64,000 nucleotides of DNA from Streptomyces sp. JJ38 (GCF_019303475.1 NZ_JABLSI010000017.1:64023-128022); one strand, 5' to 3'. Counted from the stretch's first letter, positions 35,380 through 44,928 are shown. Notes: generated by a model from the sequence alone, not told the origin. Program-made: numbers and translations.

Positions 35380-38176
35380 GCGCCATCGTGTCCTCGGTCG
35401 CCTCCGCTACGGCCTCCTCGCTGTAGGCCCAGGGCAGCAGCTCGCCCTCCGCCCACAGATCGGTCTGGTCCGTGTAGTTCGGGTGGTAGGCGTGGCCGGA
35501 GGCGCCGGTGAGGTTGATCCAGCGGGACTTGTCGAAGTCCTCCAGGTTCACGACCATCCGCATCGACGGCACCCAGACGACGTCGTAGCCGCCGGCCGCG
35601 TTCCAGCCGGTGGCGTTGACGGCGTCCTTGCCGCCGGGCAGTTCCCAGGGACCGCGGTTGAGGAGACGCTGTACCAGGCCGGGGCCCTCGGTGCCGAGGG
35701 TCTGGTTCTCCAGCATCAGCCGGTGCAGCCGGCCCCAGCTCCAGGTGTCGATGTTCTTGCCCAGCTTGGTCGTGAGCTCCCAGCGGGCGTCCTTCAGGGC
35801 CCGGGCCAGCACGTCGTCGCGGCCCTTGGCGGCCGGGCTCTCCAGCCCGTCGGCGCGCGCGGTCCACCAGTCGTTCTCCGGGTCCTCCAGCAGCCGTCGG
35901 ACGACCTCGAACCAGCGGTCGCCGCCGTCGGGCTGCGCCGTGTCGGGGTCGCGCTCGCCGCACTCGGGAACGGTGCGGGGGGTGCCGTCCAGGTCCTCCA
36001 GCGGGCCGGAGTCGTCGGCGGGGCGCACCCGCAGGCACTCGCCCTCGACCCGCAGTTCCTTCGGCAGCTTGTCACCGAAGGCCAGCCTCAGCAGGTTGCG
36101 CCAGACGCCGTTGAAGTAGGCGGCCGGGGCGGAGTCTGCGCTCTGCGTGTAGTCCCAGCCCTCCAGGAGCTGTTGGGCCTCGCGGACGTAGGGGTCGCTG
36201 ACGTCGATCTTCAGCAGGTACGGGACGAGGAGCTTGGCGATCTCACTGCTGTTGTCGGACTGCATGGTCTGCATGTCGTCCATGGAGATCTTCCCGCCCT
36301 CCTTGATCTTCGACTGGATGAGGTCGTTGATCCGCTGGCTGCGGGCGCCGTAGCTCCAGTCGTCGGTGAGGAGGTAGGGGTAGCGCTCCCGGTCGATGAC
36401 GGCCTGGTTCGCGGTCACGACGTAGCCGCGCTCCGGGTTGTACTCGTAGGGCAGCGCCTCCTGGGGGACGAAGCCCGTCCACTCGTAGTCCGGGTCCCAG
36501 CCGGGCGCCGGGTACCGGCCGTCGCCCTTGCCCCGTGTCGGGATGCGGCCGGGGGCCTGGTAACCGATGTTGCCCTGGGTGTCGGCGTAGATCAGGTTCT
36601 GGGACGGGACGGCGAAGTCGCGGGCGGCGGCCCGGAAGTCCTCGAAGTCGGCCGCCCGGTTGAGCGCGAAGAGGGCGTCCATCGTCGCGGAGGGCTCCAG
36701 CGCGGTCCAGCTCAGCGAGACGGCGTAGCCGTCGCCGCGGTCGGGGGCGGCCCCGGTGATGGGCGCGCTCTCGCCGACGCGGGACAGCTCGGTGTCGCGG
36801 TCGGAGATGATCGGGCCGTGCCGGGTGGAGCGCACGGTGATCTCCCGGTCCTCGCCGCCCGCGACCTTGATCACCTCGGTGCGCGTCTCGTACGGGACCT
36901 GCTCGCCGTCGTAGAGGTAGGTGCCGTCCTCGATCTTCTCCAGGTACAGGTCGGTGACGTCGGCGCCGAGGTTGGTCATGCCCCAGGAGATGTCCTGGTT
37001 GTGGCCGATGACGACGCCGGGCATGCCGGAGAAGGTGAAGCCTGAGACGTCGTAGGGGCACTCCTCGCTGACCTTCGTGCAGTGCAGGCCCATCTGGTAC
37101 CAGACCGAGGGCAGTTGCGGCGCGAGGTGTGGGTCGTTGGCGAGCAGCGGGCGGCCGGTGGTCGTGTACTCGCCGGAGACGACCCAGGAGTTGGAGCCGA
37201 TGCCGCTGCCGTTGGGGCCGAGGAGGGAGGGCAGCGCGTCGAGCGAGTCGGCGATGCCGCCCAGCTGCGTCCGCACGCCGTCGGCGTCGGCCCCGTCCGG
37301 CGTGCTCTCGCCCGCCGAGCCCTGGCCGCCCTCGGAACCGGCCGGGTCCTGGGTGCCGTCGCCCGACGAGTCCGGCGTGGCCCCGCCGTCGGGGGCCTGG
37401 GCGTCGCCGTCACCGGTGGCCGGGGCACCGTCCGGGGAGAAGGTGTCGTCCTCGCCGACGCCGCCGCCCTCGACGATCGGGCGGTGCCGGTCGTAGGGGT
37501 AGGCGGGGTAGAGGTCCTCGATCTGCTCCTCGTCCAGGCGGGTCGACATCAGGGAGCGGTCGACCTCCTGCCTGAGGTTGCCCCGCAGATCCCAGGCCAT
37601 GGCCTTCAGCCAGGCCACGGAGTCGACGGGCGTCCACGGCTCGGGCTCGTAGCCCTTGTTGACGAAGCCGAGGAACGCGTACTCCAGGGACAGCCCGGAG
37701 CCGCCGTGATCCTCCAGATAGGCGTTGACGCCCGCGGAGTACGCCTTGAGGTGGTTCCTGGTCTCCTCGGAGAGCTTGGTCTCGTACTCCTCCTTCGCCA
37801 CGTCGTGCCAGCCGAGCGTGCGCAGGAAGGCGTCGGTGCGGACCTGGCCCTCGCCGAACATCTCGGAGAGCCGCCCGGAGGTGGTGTGGCGCCGGACGTC
37901 CATCTCCCAGAAGCGGTCCTGGGCGTGGACGTAGCCCTGCGCCATGAACAGGTCCTCGGTGCTCCCGGCGTAGACCTGCGGTATGCCGTTGGCGTCGCGT
38001 TTGACCTCGACCGTGCCGGACAGACCCTCCAGCTTGACGGAGCCCGTCGTCTGCGGGAAGGAGTCGCGAACGGTGCCGACCGTCCAGACGCCGCCGGCGA
38101 CCAGCCCCCCGACGAGCAGCAGCACCAGAGTGATCACAACCAGGCGGGCGCGCCGGGACCGTTTCAGAGCGGGCAT
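35369..38176 (-). CDS. Penicillin acylase family Ntn-hydrolase, membrane-anchored or secreted
   Basis: 935 residues. An Arg/Lys start plus hydrophobic helix (~10-35) is a signal anchor. VEVKRDANGIPQVYAGSTEDLFMAQGYVHAQDR begins the alpha-chain. An acidic Gly/Asp/Ser-rich spacer (~235-310) corresponds to the linker excised on maturation. The beta-chain should begin at Ser328 in GSNSWVV, the self-cleaving N-terminal nucleophile, and NDPHL follows. Relatives cleave amides such as acyl-homoserine lactones, lipopeptides or beta-lactams; the substrate here is unknown. The gene is monocistronic, with its own upstream region. Confidence 0.9.
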   Translation of the reverse strand: MPALKRSRRARLVVITLVLLLVGGLVAGGVWTVGTVRDSFPQTTGSVKLEGLSGTVEVKRDANGIPQVYAGSTEDLFMAQGYVHAQDRFWEMDVRRHTTSGRLSEMFGEGQVRTDAFLRTLGWHDVAKEEYETKLSEETRNHLKAYSAGVNAYLEDHGGSGLSLEYAFLGFVNKGYEPEPWTPVDSVAWLKAMAWDLRGNLRQEVDRSLMSTRLDEEQIEDLYPAYPYDRHRPIVEGGGVGEDDTFSPDGAPATGDGDAQAPDGGATPDSSGDGTQDPAGSEGGQGSAGESTPDGADADGVRTQLGGIADSLDALPSLLGPNGSGIGSNSWVVSGEYTTTGRPLLANDPHLAPQLPSVWYQMGLHCTKVSEECPYDVSGFTFSGMPGVVIGHNQDISWGMTNLGADVTDLYLEKIEDGTYLYDGEQVPYETRTEVIKVAGGEDREITVRSTRHGPIISDRDTELSRVGESAPITGAAPDRGDGYAVSLSWTALEPSATMDALFALNRAADFEDFRAAARDFAVPSQNLIYADTQGNIGYQAPGRIPTRGKGDGRYPAPGWDPDYEWTGFVPQEALPYEYNPERGYVVTANQAVIDRERYPYLLTDDWSYGARSQRINDLIQSKIKEGGKISMDDMQTMQSDNSSEIAKLLVPYLLKIDVSDPYVREAQQLLEGWDYTQSADSAPAAYFNGVWRNLLRLAFGDKLPKELRVEGECLRVRPADDSGPLEDLDGTPRTVPECGERDPDTAQPDGGDRWFEVVRRLLEDPENDWWTARADGLESPAAKGRDDVLARALKDARWELTTKLGKNIDTWSWGRLHRLMLENQTLGTEGPGLVQRLLNRGPWELPGGKDAVNATGWNAAGGYDVVWVPSMRMVVNLEDFDKSRWINLTGASGHAYHPNYTDQTDLWAEGELLPWAYSEEAVAEATEDTMALTP

Positions 38177-38661
38177 CGCTGTCCTTCGGGGCAGGGTGGG
38201 ACGTTACGGCCGGTGGATTCCGGCGGATTCCGGGGCTGGGACTCCGGGGGATCCGTGCTGGAGCAACTCTAGGCGCCCGGGGAGCGGGCTCTTGCGGGGC
38301 ATCGGGGCCGGGGCCGAGGCGTCCGCCTGCGTCCGCCGATCAACCGATGGTAGATTGTTAGACTAGGCAACGAATATTTACCCGATCTTTGCACGACAAG
38401 AGGGCATGACAGCGGGGCACGCCAGCGGACTCGCGCACGGCCGGCTCAGATGAACCACCGCAGCCAGACGCGGCGCTCGTCGGACCCGGGCGCCCGCACC
38501 TCCCGCGAGTGCCGCGCCCCGGAGCGCCGCGTCGTCGTCCGGGCCGCGCGCCCCGGACGTCGTCCGCGACCGCCCCGGCCCACCGGCCGGACGCCCGCCC
38601 GTCAGACACCCGCCGGATCCCCCCTGGGTTCCGCCGGAGCCCGAGAAGAGAGGAACGGCCC
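38177..38661. promoter_or_regulatory. Divergent promoter region with AT-rich island
   Basis: 485 bases between the acylase and antiporter genes. Most is GC-rich with no convincing gene. Bases 38340-38395 are strikingly AT-rich (GGTAGATTGTTAGACTAGG and onward) and contain TTGTTAG/AGGCAA half-sites, likely promoter or operator sequence. The antiporter ribosome site AGAGGAACGG is at about 38649. Confidence 0.5.
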
Positions 38662-40206
38662 CTGACTGTCGACCGCCTCAACGAACTCCTGCTCGCCTGC
38701 GCCCTCGTCCTCCTGGTCGCCGTGGCCGCCGTCCGGCTCTCCACCCGCAGCGGGCTGCCGACGCTGCTCATCTACCTGGGGATCGGCGTCGCCATGGGCC
38801 AGGACGGCCTGGGCGTGCAGTTCAGCGACCCCGAACTCATGCAGGTCCTCGGCTACGCGGCCCTGGTGATGATCCTCGCGGAGGGCGGGCTCGCCACGAA
38901 ATGGCGGGAGATCCGCCCGGCGGTGGGCGGAGCGGCGGTCCTGGCGACCGTCGGCGTCGGGGTCAGCGTGCTCGTCACCGCGGCGGCGGCGCACTATCTC
39001 GTGGGGTTGTCCTGGCAGTTGTCCCTGGTTCTCGGCGCCGTCGTCTCGTCCACCGACGCCGCCGCCGTCTTCTCCGTCCTGCGGGTGATCCCCCTGCCGC
39101 GCAGGCTCAGCGGCATGCTGGAAGCCGAGTCCGGCTTCAACGACGCGCCCGTCGTCATCCTCGTCGTGGCCTTCTCCGCCCTGGCGACCGACCCGCAGCC
39201 CTGGTACGCGCTCATCGGCACGATCGTGCTCCAGCTCGCCATCGGCATCATCGCGGGCGGCGTCGTCGGCAAGCTGGGCGAGCTCGGCCTGCGGCACATC
39301 GCCCTGCCCGCCTCCGGCCTCTACCCGATCGCCGTCCTGGCTCTCTGCGTGCTCTCCTACGCCGTCGGCGCCCTCGCCCACGGCAGCGGCTTCCTCGCGA
39401 CCTACATCACCGGCCTCATCCTCGGGAACGCCAAGCTCCCCCACCGCCCCGCCGTGCGCGGCTTCGCCGACGGGGTGGCCTGGATCGCCCAGATCGGCCT
39501 GTTCGTCCTGCTGGGGCTCCTCGTCACCCCCAGCGACCTGCTCGACGACTTCTGGCCGGCCATCCTGATCGGGCTGGCCCTCACGCTCGTCGCCCGGCCG
39601 CTGTCCGTCGTGCTGAGCCTCACCCCGTTCCGCATGCCCTGGCGCCAGCAGATGCTCATGTCCTGGGCGGGGCTGCGCGGCGCCGTCCCGATTGTGCTCG
39701 CGACGATCCCCATGGTCGCCGGGCTCGAACAGAGCGACCGGATCTTCAACATCGTCTTCGTGCTCGTCGTCGTCTACACGCTGGTCCAGGGGCCGACGCT
39801 GCCCTGGCTCGCCCGCCGGCTGCGGATCGGCAACGGGGACACGACCATGGACGTGGACATCGAGTCCGCGCCACTGGAACGGCTGCGCGGGCACCTGCTG
39901 TCCGTGTCCATCCCGGCGGCCTCCCGCATGCACGGCGTGGAGGTGTCCGAGCTGCGGCTGCCCCCGGGATCGGCCGTCACCCTCGTCGTGCGCAACGGCA
40001 GGAGCTTCGTCCCCACGCCGACGACGGTGCTGATGCGGGGCGACGACCTCCTCGTCGTCGCCACCGACGCGGTGCGGGACCAGGCGGAACGGCGGCTGAT
40101 CGCCGTCGGACGCGGCGGCAAGCTCGCCGGCTGGCTGGGACGACGCCCCCACCCCGGACCGCCCGGCGCCTCCGGCCCGCCGGGCCGCTCGGCGCCGAGC
40201 CGTTGA
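38662..40206 (+). CDS. Cation/proton antiporter of the NhaP (CPA1) type with C-terminal TrkA-C domain
   Basis: 514 residues from CTG at 38662, placed 9 bases after GAGAGG; relatives start TVDRLNELLL at this point. An upstream ATG at 38509 would add a Pro/Arg-rich extension that looks non-native. About 12 membrane segments run from 8 to ~395. The STDAAAVFSVLR and ESGFNDAPVVI regions hold the conserved Asp residues of the ion site. A TrkA-C domain (MHGVEVSELRLPPGSAV ... RGDDLLVVA) follows at ~420-490 and probably senses nucleotides or ions. Expected role: K+ or Na+ export in exchange for protons. Confidence 0.88.
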   Translation: MTVDRLNELLLACALVLLVAVAAVRLSTRSGLPTLLIYLGIGVAMGQDGLGVQFSDPELMQVLGYAALVMILAEGGLATKWREIRPAVGGAAVLATVGVGVSVLVTAAAAHYLVGLSWQLSLVLGAVVSSTDAAAVFSVLRVIPLPRRLSGMLEAESGFNDAPVVILVVAFSALATDPQPWYALIGTIVLQLAIGIIAGGVVGKLGELGLRHIALPASGLYPIAVLALCVLSYAVGALAHGSGFLATYITGLILGNAKLPHRPAVRGFADGVAWIAQIGLFVLLGLLVTPSDLLDDFWPAILIGLALTLVARPLSVVLSLTPFRMPWRQQMLMSWAGLRGAVPIVLATIPMVAGLEQSDRIFNIVFVLVVVYTLVQGPTLPWLARRLRIGNGDTTMDVDIESAPLERLRGHLLSVSIPAASRMHGVEVSELRLPPGSAVTLVVRNGRSFVPTPTTVLMRGDDLLVVATDAVRDQAERRLIAVGRGGKLAGWLGRRPHPGPPGASGPPGRSAPSR

Positions 40207-40524
40207 CCCGGGCCTAGGCGCGGTTGGCGGCTCGGACTGGCGGTGGCGCTTACGGCCGGTGGTCCGGGCCGCTGCCGGTGACCCGGGCCGCCCGGAGGCC
40301 GGGCCGAGGGCTGTCTGCGAGATTGCCGCTCCTGGCCTTGGAATGCCAGGCTGTACTCACTGGTTACACTCGATGTACAAAGACATGGTTTCCCGACCCT
40401 GCCTGATGCAGAGCCGGCACCCGCCGACGTGAGATCCGTCCGGAGGTGCGAGAGGACGGCTCTCGGTGCGCAAGACGGCCCGCAGACCCGGGCGCGCACT
40501 ACCAGGCGGCAGAAAGGCCCGGCC
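40207..40524. other. Intergenic region upstream of the MFS gene
   Basis: 318 bases without a gene. Bases 40355-40385 (CTCACTGGTTACACTCGATG) are less GC-rich and are the likely promoter zone of the MFS transporter. The ribosome site GAAAGG lies at about 40512. Confidence 0.4.
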
Positions 40525-41796
40525 GTGGCCTCCAAGCCCGGCTACCGTCAGTTGCTGCGCACCCCCGGTGCCTGGTCGTTTCTGATCCCCGGCTTCCTGG
40601 CCCGACAGCCGTTCGCGATGCTCACCATCGGCATCGTGCTGCTCGTCCAGCACACCACCGGCTCCTTCGGCACCGCCGGCGCCGTCTCCGCGGCCACCGG
40701 CGTCTCGATGGCCCTGTGCGCGCCGCAGGCCGGCAAGCTCGCCGACCGGTTCGGACAGCGCGCCGTACTCGTCCCCGGCGCCGTCCTGCACGCCGCCGCC
40801 GTCACCCTTCTCATCTTCCTCGCGCTCGCCGAGGCCCCGCTGTGGTCGCTGTTGCTGACCGCCGTGCCCACCGGCGCCTCGGTCCCGCAGGTCGGCCCCA
40901 TGGTGCGGGCCCGCTGGGCGCACCGGCTGAACGGCGGCCCGCTGCTGCCGACGGCCGCCGCGTTCGAGTCCGTCACCGACGAGCTGACCTTCGTCGTCGG
41001 TCCCGTCCTGGCCACCGCGCTGTGCACCGGCGTCCACCCCGCCGCCGGGCTCACCGCCGAGGCCGCGCTGACCGTCGTCGGCGGGCTCCTCTTCGCGGCC
41101 CAGTCCCGCACCGCACCGCCCGCGCACCGCGCACCGGGCACCGAGCGCTCGGGGCGCTCGGCCCTCGCCGTACCGGGCGTGCGCGTCCTCATCCCCGTCT
41201 TCCTCGGCATCGGCGCCGTGTTCGGGGGCATGCAGGTCTCCCTGACCGCCTTCACCGAGTCCATCGGCCAGCCCGGAGCGAACGGCCTGCTCTACGGCGT
41301 CTTCGCGGGCGGCAACATGCTCGCGGGTGTGGCCTGCGGCGTCATCGTCTGGCGCTCCGCACCCCACCGGCGGCTCCCCCGCGCCTCGGCCGTACTGGCC
41401 CTGATGACGGTGCCGCTGTGGTTCGCCGCCTCGGCGGGCACCACCGCCGTGCTCGGGGCCGTCGGCCTGCTCGTCGGCCTCGCCGTGGCCCCGGCCATGA
41501 TCACCGGGTTCACGCTCGTCGAGCAGCTCGTCCCGGCGAGGTCCCGCACGGAGGCCTTCACCTGGCTCACCGGCGCCGTCGCCCTGGGGCAGGCCGCCGC
41601 GGCCACCACGGCCGGGCAGCTCGCCGACGGTTTCGGCGCGGCGGCCGGTTTCACGGTTCCGCTCATCGGCACGGCACTGGCCGCGCTGGCCGTCAACACC
41701 CTGCGCGCGCACCTCGCGCCGCGCCCCGCCCAGGGCTCCGAGTCGACGGTCGCGGCACGTGGCGCCGGTCACCGTGTGACCGTTGCAGTGGACTAA
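40525..41796 (+). CDS. MFS transporter
   Basis: 423 residues from GTG at 40525 (SKPGYRQLLRTPGAWSFL), which follows GAAAGG; an ATG at 40429 is possible but adds non-homologous residues. Twelve hydrophobic segments are visible, with the A-motif-like GKLADRFGQR between helices 2 and 3 and its echo GQLADGFG in the second half. The best fit is a sugar-efflux/drug-type facilitator; the substrate is unknown. Confidence 0.85.
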   Translation: MASKPGYRQLLRTPGAWSFLIPGFLARQPFAMLTIGIVLLVQHTTGSFGTAGAVSAATGVSMALCAPQAGKLADRFGQRAVLVPGAVLHAAAVTLLIFLALAEAPLWSLLLTAVPTGASVPQVGPMVRARWAHRLNGGPLLPTAAAFESVTDELTFVVGPVLATALCTGVHPAAGLTAEAALTVVGGLLFAAQSRTAPPAHRAPGTERSGRSALAVPGVRVLIPVFLGIGAVFGGMQVSLTAFTESIGQPGANGLLYGVFAGGNMLAGVACGVIVWRSAPHRRLPRASAVLALMTVPLWFAASAGTTAVLGAVGLLVGLAVAPAMITGFTLVEQLVPARSRTEAFTWLTGAVALGQAAAATTAGQLADGFGAAAGFTVPLIGTALAALAVNTLRAHLAPRPAQGSESTVAARGAGHRVTVAVD

Positions 41797-41862
41797 GCCG
41801 CCGGAATACTGCACCATGGAGCGTCGTTAGCACTCCATAGAGACGAGTGCCAGGAGGAGCAA

Positions 41863-42183
41863 GTGCCGACGTACCAGTACCAGTGCACCGAGTGCGGCGA
41901 GGGCCACGAGGCGGTGCAGAAGTTCACCGACGACGCCCTCACCGAGTGCCCGAGCTGCTCGGGGCGCCTGAAGAAGGTGTTCTCCGCCGTCGGCATCGTG
42001 TTCAAGGGCTCCGGGTTCTACCGGAACGACAGCCGCGGCTCGTCGTCCAGCAGCACGCCGTCGTCGAGCTCCTCGGGCTCGTCGAGCTCGTCCGGCTCCT
42101 CGGACTCCTCGTCCGGCTCCTCGTCGGACAAGGGCGCGGCCAAGAGCGAGTCGAAGCCCAAGGCCGCCTCGCCCGCGGCCTGA
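41863..42183 (+). CDS. FmdB-type zinc ribbon protein
   Basis: 106 residues from GTG. PTYQYQCTECGEGHE and ECPSCSGRLKKVFS give a CxxC...CxxC zinc ribbon in the first 40 residues. GIVFKGSGFYRND closes the conserved part, and a Ser-rich then Lys/Ala tail follows. The family is widespread with only regulatory guesses about function. AGGAGG precedes the start. Confidence 0.9.
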   Translation: MPTYQYQCTECGEGHEAVQKFTDDALTECPSCSGRLKKVFSAVGIVFKGSGFYRNDSRGSSSSSTPSSSSSGSSSSSGSSDSSSGSSSDKGAAKSESKPKAASPAA

Positions 42184-42326
42184 ACCCCGCTCGCACGCCT
42201 TCCACCCGCCGCCCGGCGGGGCGAGCCCCTCGCGGGGTGCCGCCGCCGGGCGCGTCCGGGCACCTGTACGGGCTGGTGGACGTCCCGCCAGAGGGTGCCG
42301 TCGCACCGGGTCCTAAGGTGTCCCGC

Positions 42327-43163
42327 ATGACGAATCCCGCGCAGGCCGAGATCGGTGTCATCGGAGGCTCCGGCTTCTACTCCTTCCTGGACGACGTCAC
42401 CGAGATGCGGGTGACCACGCCGTACGGGGATCCCAGCGACGCTCTGTTCGTCGGTGAGCTGAGTGGCCGCCGGGTCGCCTTCCTGCCCCGGCACGGGCGT
42501 GATCACGGACTGCCGCCCCACCGCATCAACTACCGCGCGAACCTGTGGGCCCTGCGGGCCGTCGGCGTGCGACAGATCTTCGGACCCTGCGCGGTGGGCG
42601 GGCTCCGCGAGAAGTACGGACCGGGCACACTCGTCGTCCCGGACCAGCTCGTGGACCGCACGAAGGCGCGGGCACAGTCCTACTTCGACGGCGAGGAGCG
42701 CGCCGACGGCAGCCGCCCCAACGTCCTGCACGTCTCCTTCGCGGACCCGTACTGCGAGACGGGCCGCGAGGTCGCGCTGGCCGCCGCGCGCGGGCAGAGC
42801 TGGGAGCCGGTGGACGGCGGGACGATGGTCGTCGTCGAGGGCCCCCGGTTCTCCACCCGGGCGGAGTCGCGCTGGCACGCCGCCCAGGGCTGGGCCGTGG
42901 TGGGCATGACCGGGCACCCCGAAGCCGTCCTCGCCCGCGAGCTGGGCATGTGTTACAGCTCGCTCGCACTCGTGACGGACCTGGACGCCGGTGCGGAGAC
43001 GGGCGAGGGCGTCTCCCACACCGAGGTGCTCCAGGTCTTCCAGGAGAACCTCGGGAGGCTGCGCACCGTGCTCTTCGACGCCGTCGCGGCCCTGCCCGAG
43101 TCCCCCTCCTGCGGCTGCTCGGAGGCCCTGGCCGGGTTCGACCCCGGCATCGACCTGCCGTGA
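42327..43163 (+). CDS. mtnP: S-methyl-5'-thioadenosine phosphorylase
   Basis: 278 residues from ATG at 42327. IGVIGGSGFYSFLDD, FLPRHGRDHGLPPHRINYRAN, FGPCAVGGLREKYGPGTLVVPDQLVDRT, EGPRFSTRAES and GMTGHPEAVLARELGM are the phosphate, purine and methylthioribose-site motifs of the MTAP/PNP-2 family. It recycles methylthioadenosine to adenine and methylthioribose-1-phosphate. It follows the FmdB gene by 143 bases. Confidence 0.93.
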   Translation: MTNPAQAEIGVIGGSGFYSFLDDVTEMRVTTPYGDPSDALFVGELSGRRVAFLPRHGRDHGLPPHRINYRANLWALRAVGVRQIFGPCAVGGLREKYGPGTLVVPDQLVDRTKARAQSYFDGEERADGSRPNVLHVSFADPYCETGREVALAAARGQSWEPVDGGTMVVVEGPRFSTRAESRWHAAQGWAVVGMTGHPEAVLARELGMCYSSLALVTDLDAGAETGEGVSHTEVLQVFQENLGRLRTVLFDAVAALPESPSCGCSEALAGFDPGIDLP

Positions 43164-43213
43164 GCCGGGGCGAGGGCGTGGGCGGGGGCGTGGGCGAGGG
43201 CGTGCGCGGAAAG

Positions 43214-43240
43214 TTGTCCACAACCGGCGAGTAATCCACA
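43214..43240. promoter_or_regulatory. DnaA-box-like pair
   Basis: TTGTCCACA (43214-43222) matches the Streptomyces DnaA box, and TAATCCACA (43232-43240) is a near match 18 bases on, in the same orientation. Two boxes do not make an origin, but DnaA or another factor could bind here upstream of the CpaB-like gene. Confidence 0.4.
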
Positions 43241-43317
43241 GGGTCGAGCGGGAAAGCGGTGGCTGCGGCACCGTGGTGGGCGTTCCCACCCGCGTCGCCG
43301 AACCGAGGTGCCCGCCG

Positions 43318-44214
43318 ATGTCCTCAGCTGCCACACCCCTCTGCTCCCCGACCGCCGCCCGCACGTCTGCCGCCCCGGGCGCCCTCACCACCCCGGCTGC
43401 CCCCGGCACGGTGCCGCCGGGCTCCGCGCCACCCGGGCTTCTCCCGCCGGGGTCCGCGCCGCCTGGGTCCGCACGGTCTGGGTCCGCACGGTCTGGGTCC
43501 GCGCCGCCGGAGTCCGCGCGGCCGGACTCCGCGCCGCCGGGAGCCTTCTGCGCGGCCACGGCCTCCGTTCCGCCCACCACGCCTCTGCCGGCCTTCCCTC
43601 CCGTGCGGGCCGGGCTTCTGCTGCGGCACCGGCTGCGCACAGCCCTTCGCCGGGTGCGCCGCACGGCCGGTCTGGGCCTGGCGCTGGGCGCCGTGCTCCT
43701 GGTCGCCCTCAGCCCGGCGCGCGGGGGTGCCGACCCACCCCGGCCCGAGCGCCCACCGGGCGCGGGGCAGGGCACCGCCACCGAGCAGGAGCCACCGCCT
43801 CCCCGCACCGCACCGGAGGAGCTGGTGCGGGCCCCGGTACGGATCGCCGACGAGGAGGTCGTCCGGCTGCTGGAACCGGGCGACCGGGTGGACGTCCTGG
43901 CCGGTCCGCCCACCTCCGCCTTCGCCGCCGCCGATCAGGGTGGCGCATCACGCGCCGGGCCGGTTCCGGGAGCCGACGCGGCTGCCGGGGCGCGCACCGA
44001 GCCCGACGGCGGGGCGACGGCGGATGTCCTGGCCCGGCGGGCCCGGGTGGTCCGGGTACCCGAACGCAAGACGCGTACGGACGCGGGTGGGGCTGTGACC
44101 GGGTCGCTTGCCGCGCACGGCGCGCTGGTGGTTCTCTCGGTACCGCGTTCCACCGCCGCCCGGTTGCTCGGCCGTGCGGCCCTGGGGGCGCCCCTGGCGG
44201 TGACGCTGCGATGA
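43318..44214 (+). CDS. CpaB/RcpC-like (SAF domain) protein
   Basis: 298 residues. An N-terminal Pro/Ser/Ala-rich part with a 15-bp DNA repeat is followed by a membrane helix (~120-140). The conserved part LVRAPVRIADEEVVRLLEPGDRVDVLA and the ending HGALVVLSVPRSTAARLLG resemble Flp-pilus assembly proteins CpaB/RcpC. No tad/flp genes are nearby, so a pilus role is only inference. The ATG at 43318 is the first codon after the antisense-like sequence ends. Confidence 0.7.
   Translation: MSSAATPLCSPTAARTSAAPGALTTPAAPGTVPPGSAPPGLLPPGSAPPGSARSGSARSGSAPPESARPDSAPPGAFCAATASVPPTTPLPAFPPVRAGLLLRHRLRTALRRVRRTAGLGLALGAVLLVALSPARGGADPPRPERPPGAGQGTATEQEPPPPRTAPEELVRAPVRIADEEVVRLLEPGDRVDVLAGPPTSAFAAADQGGASRAGPVPGADAAAGARTEPDGGATADVLARRARVVRVPERKTRTDAGGAVTGSLAAHGALVVLSVPRSTAARLLGRAALGAPLAVTLR
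43417..43536. repeat. About eight degenerate tandem 15-bp units inside the CpaB-like gene
   Basis: Units of the form CCGGGGTCCGCGCCG repeat in register with the codons (Pro-Pro-Gly-Ser-Ala), so copy number can change without a frameshift. Two adjacent central units are identical. Confidence 0.85.
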
Positions 44215-44406
44215 ACTCCTCCTGTCGCCCGACGTACGTCTACCGCACAGGTGCGCTGCACACCAGCCGTACGAGGGCACCGGATTGGACAGGCGGGACG
44301 GCGCTCGTGCAGCGTGCCGGGTGCGGTGTTGCGGAAGCCTGCACTCCGACGCACACCGCGCCCCACCCCCGAGCGTGTGCGTCAGCACGCACAGAAAGGC
44401 AGTCCG

Positions 44407-44919
44407 TTGAGCGAGAAGCAGAGCGCCCTGGCGGGATTCAAGGAATTCCTGATGCGGGGCAACGTGGTCGAACTGGCCGTTGCCGTCGTCATCGGCGCCG
44501 CCTTCACCAAGATCGTGAGTTCCGTGGTGGACGGCGTCATCAACCCCGTCGTGGGGGCGATCGGGCCGAAGGACCTGGACGCCTACGAGTCCTGCCTGAA
44601 GTCCCCCTGCGTGGTGGACCCGGAGACGGGCGAGGCGATCGCCGGCATCACGATCAAGTGGGGTTCGGTCATCAGCGCGTCGATCACCTTCCTGATCACC
44701 GCGGCCGTCGTCTACTTCCTCATGATCATGCCGATGAACCGCTACAAGCAGCGGGTCGCCGCCCGTCAGCCCGTGGACGACACCCCGCCCGCGAAGACGG
44801 AGCTGGACGTCCTCTCCGAGATCCGGGACGCTCTCGTCACGCAGCGCGACGGCTCCGAGCCGCGCCAGGAGGCCGTCGTCGCCGGGCCCCGGGACGGCGG
44901 GCAGAACCGGGGTTCCTGA
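44407..44919 (+). CDS. mscL: Large-conductance mechanosensitive channel MscL
   Basis: 170 residues from TTG at 44407, chosen because SEKQSALAGFKEFLMRGNVVELAVAVVIGAAF is the conserved N-terminal amphipathic helix and TM1; AAAGG lies upstream. TM2 (~99-122) is followed by a cytoplasmic helix. The channel opens on membrane tension to release osmolytes. A CxxxxxxC pair (CLKSPC) in the periplasmic loop is a typical actinobacterial insertion. The ~35-residue acidic/Gly tail is longer than in E. coli. Confidence 0.95.
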   Translation: MSEKQSALAGFKEFLMRGNVVELAVAVVIGAAFTKIVSSVVDGVINPVVGAIGPKDLDAYESCLKSPCVVDPETGEAIAGITIKWGSVISASITFLITAAVVYFLMIMPMNRYKQRVAARQPVDDTPPAKTELDVLSEIRDALVTQRDGSEPRQEAVVAGPRDGGQNRGS

Positions 44920-44928
44920 GCGGATACC

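Noticed and set aside
35483..37045. Long plus-strand frame opposite the penicillin acylase gene
   Set aside because: Antisense shadow: Val/Leu/Gly/Arg-rich without motifs, while the minus strand carries the full acylase.
38602..40152. Long minus-strand frame opposite the antiporter gene
   Set aside because: Asp/Glu/His/Gly-rich antisense translation of a membrane protein; no homology-like pattern.
43214..43240. DnaA-like boxes as a chromosomal origin
   Set aside because: Only two boxes, no dnaA/dnaN/gyrB neighbours and no AT-rich unwinding region.
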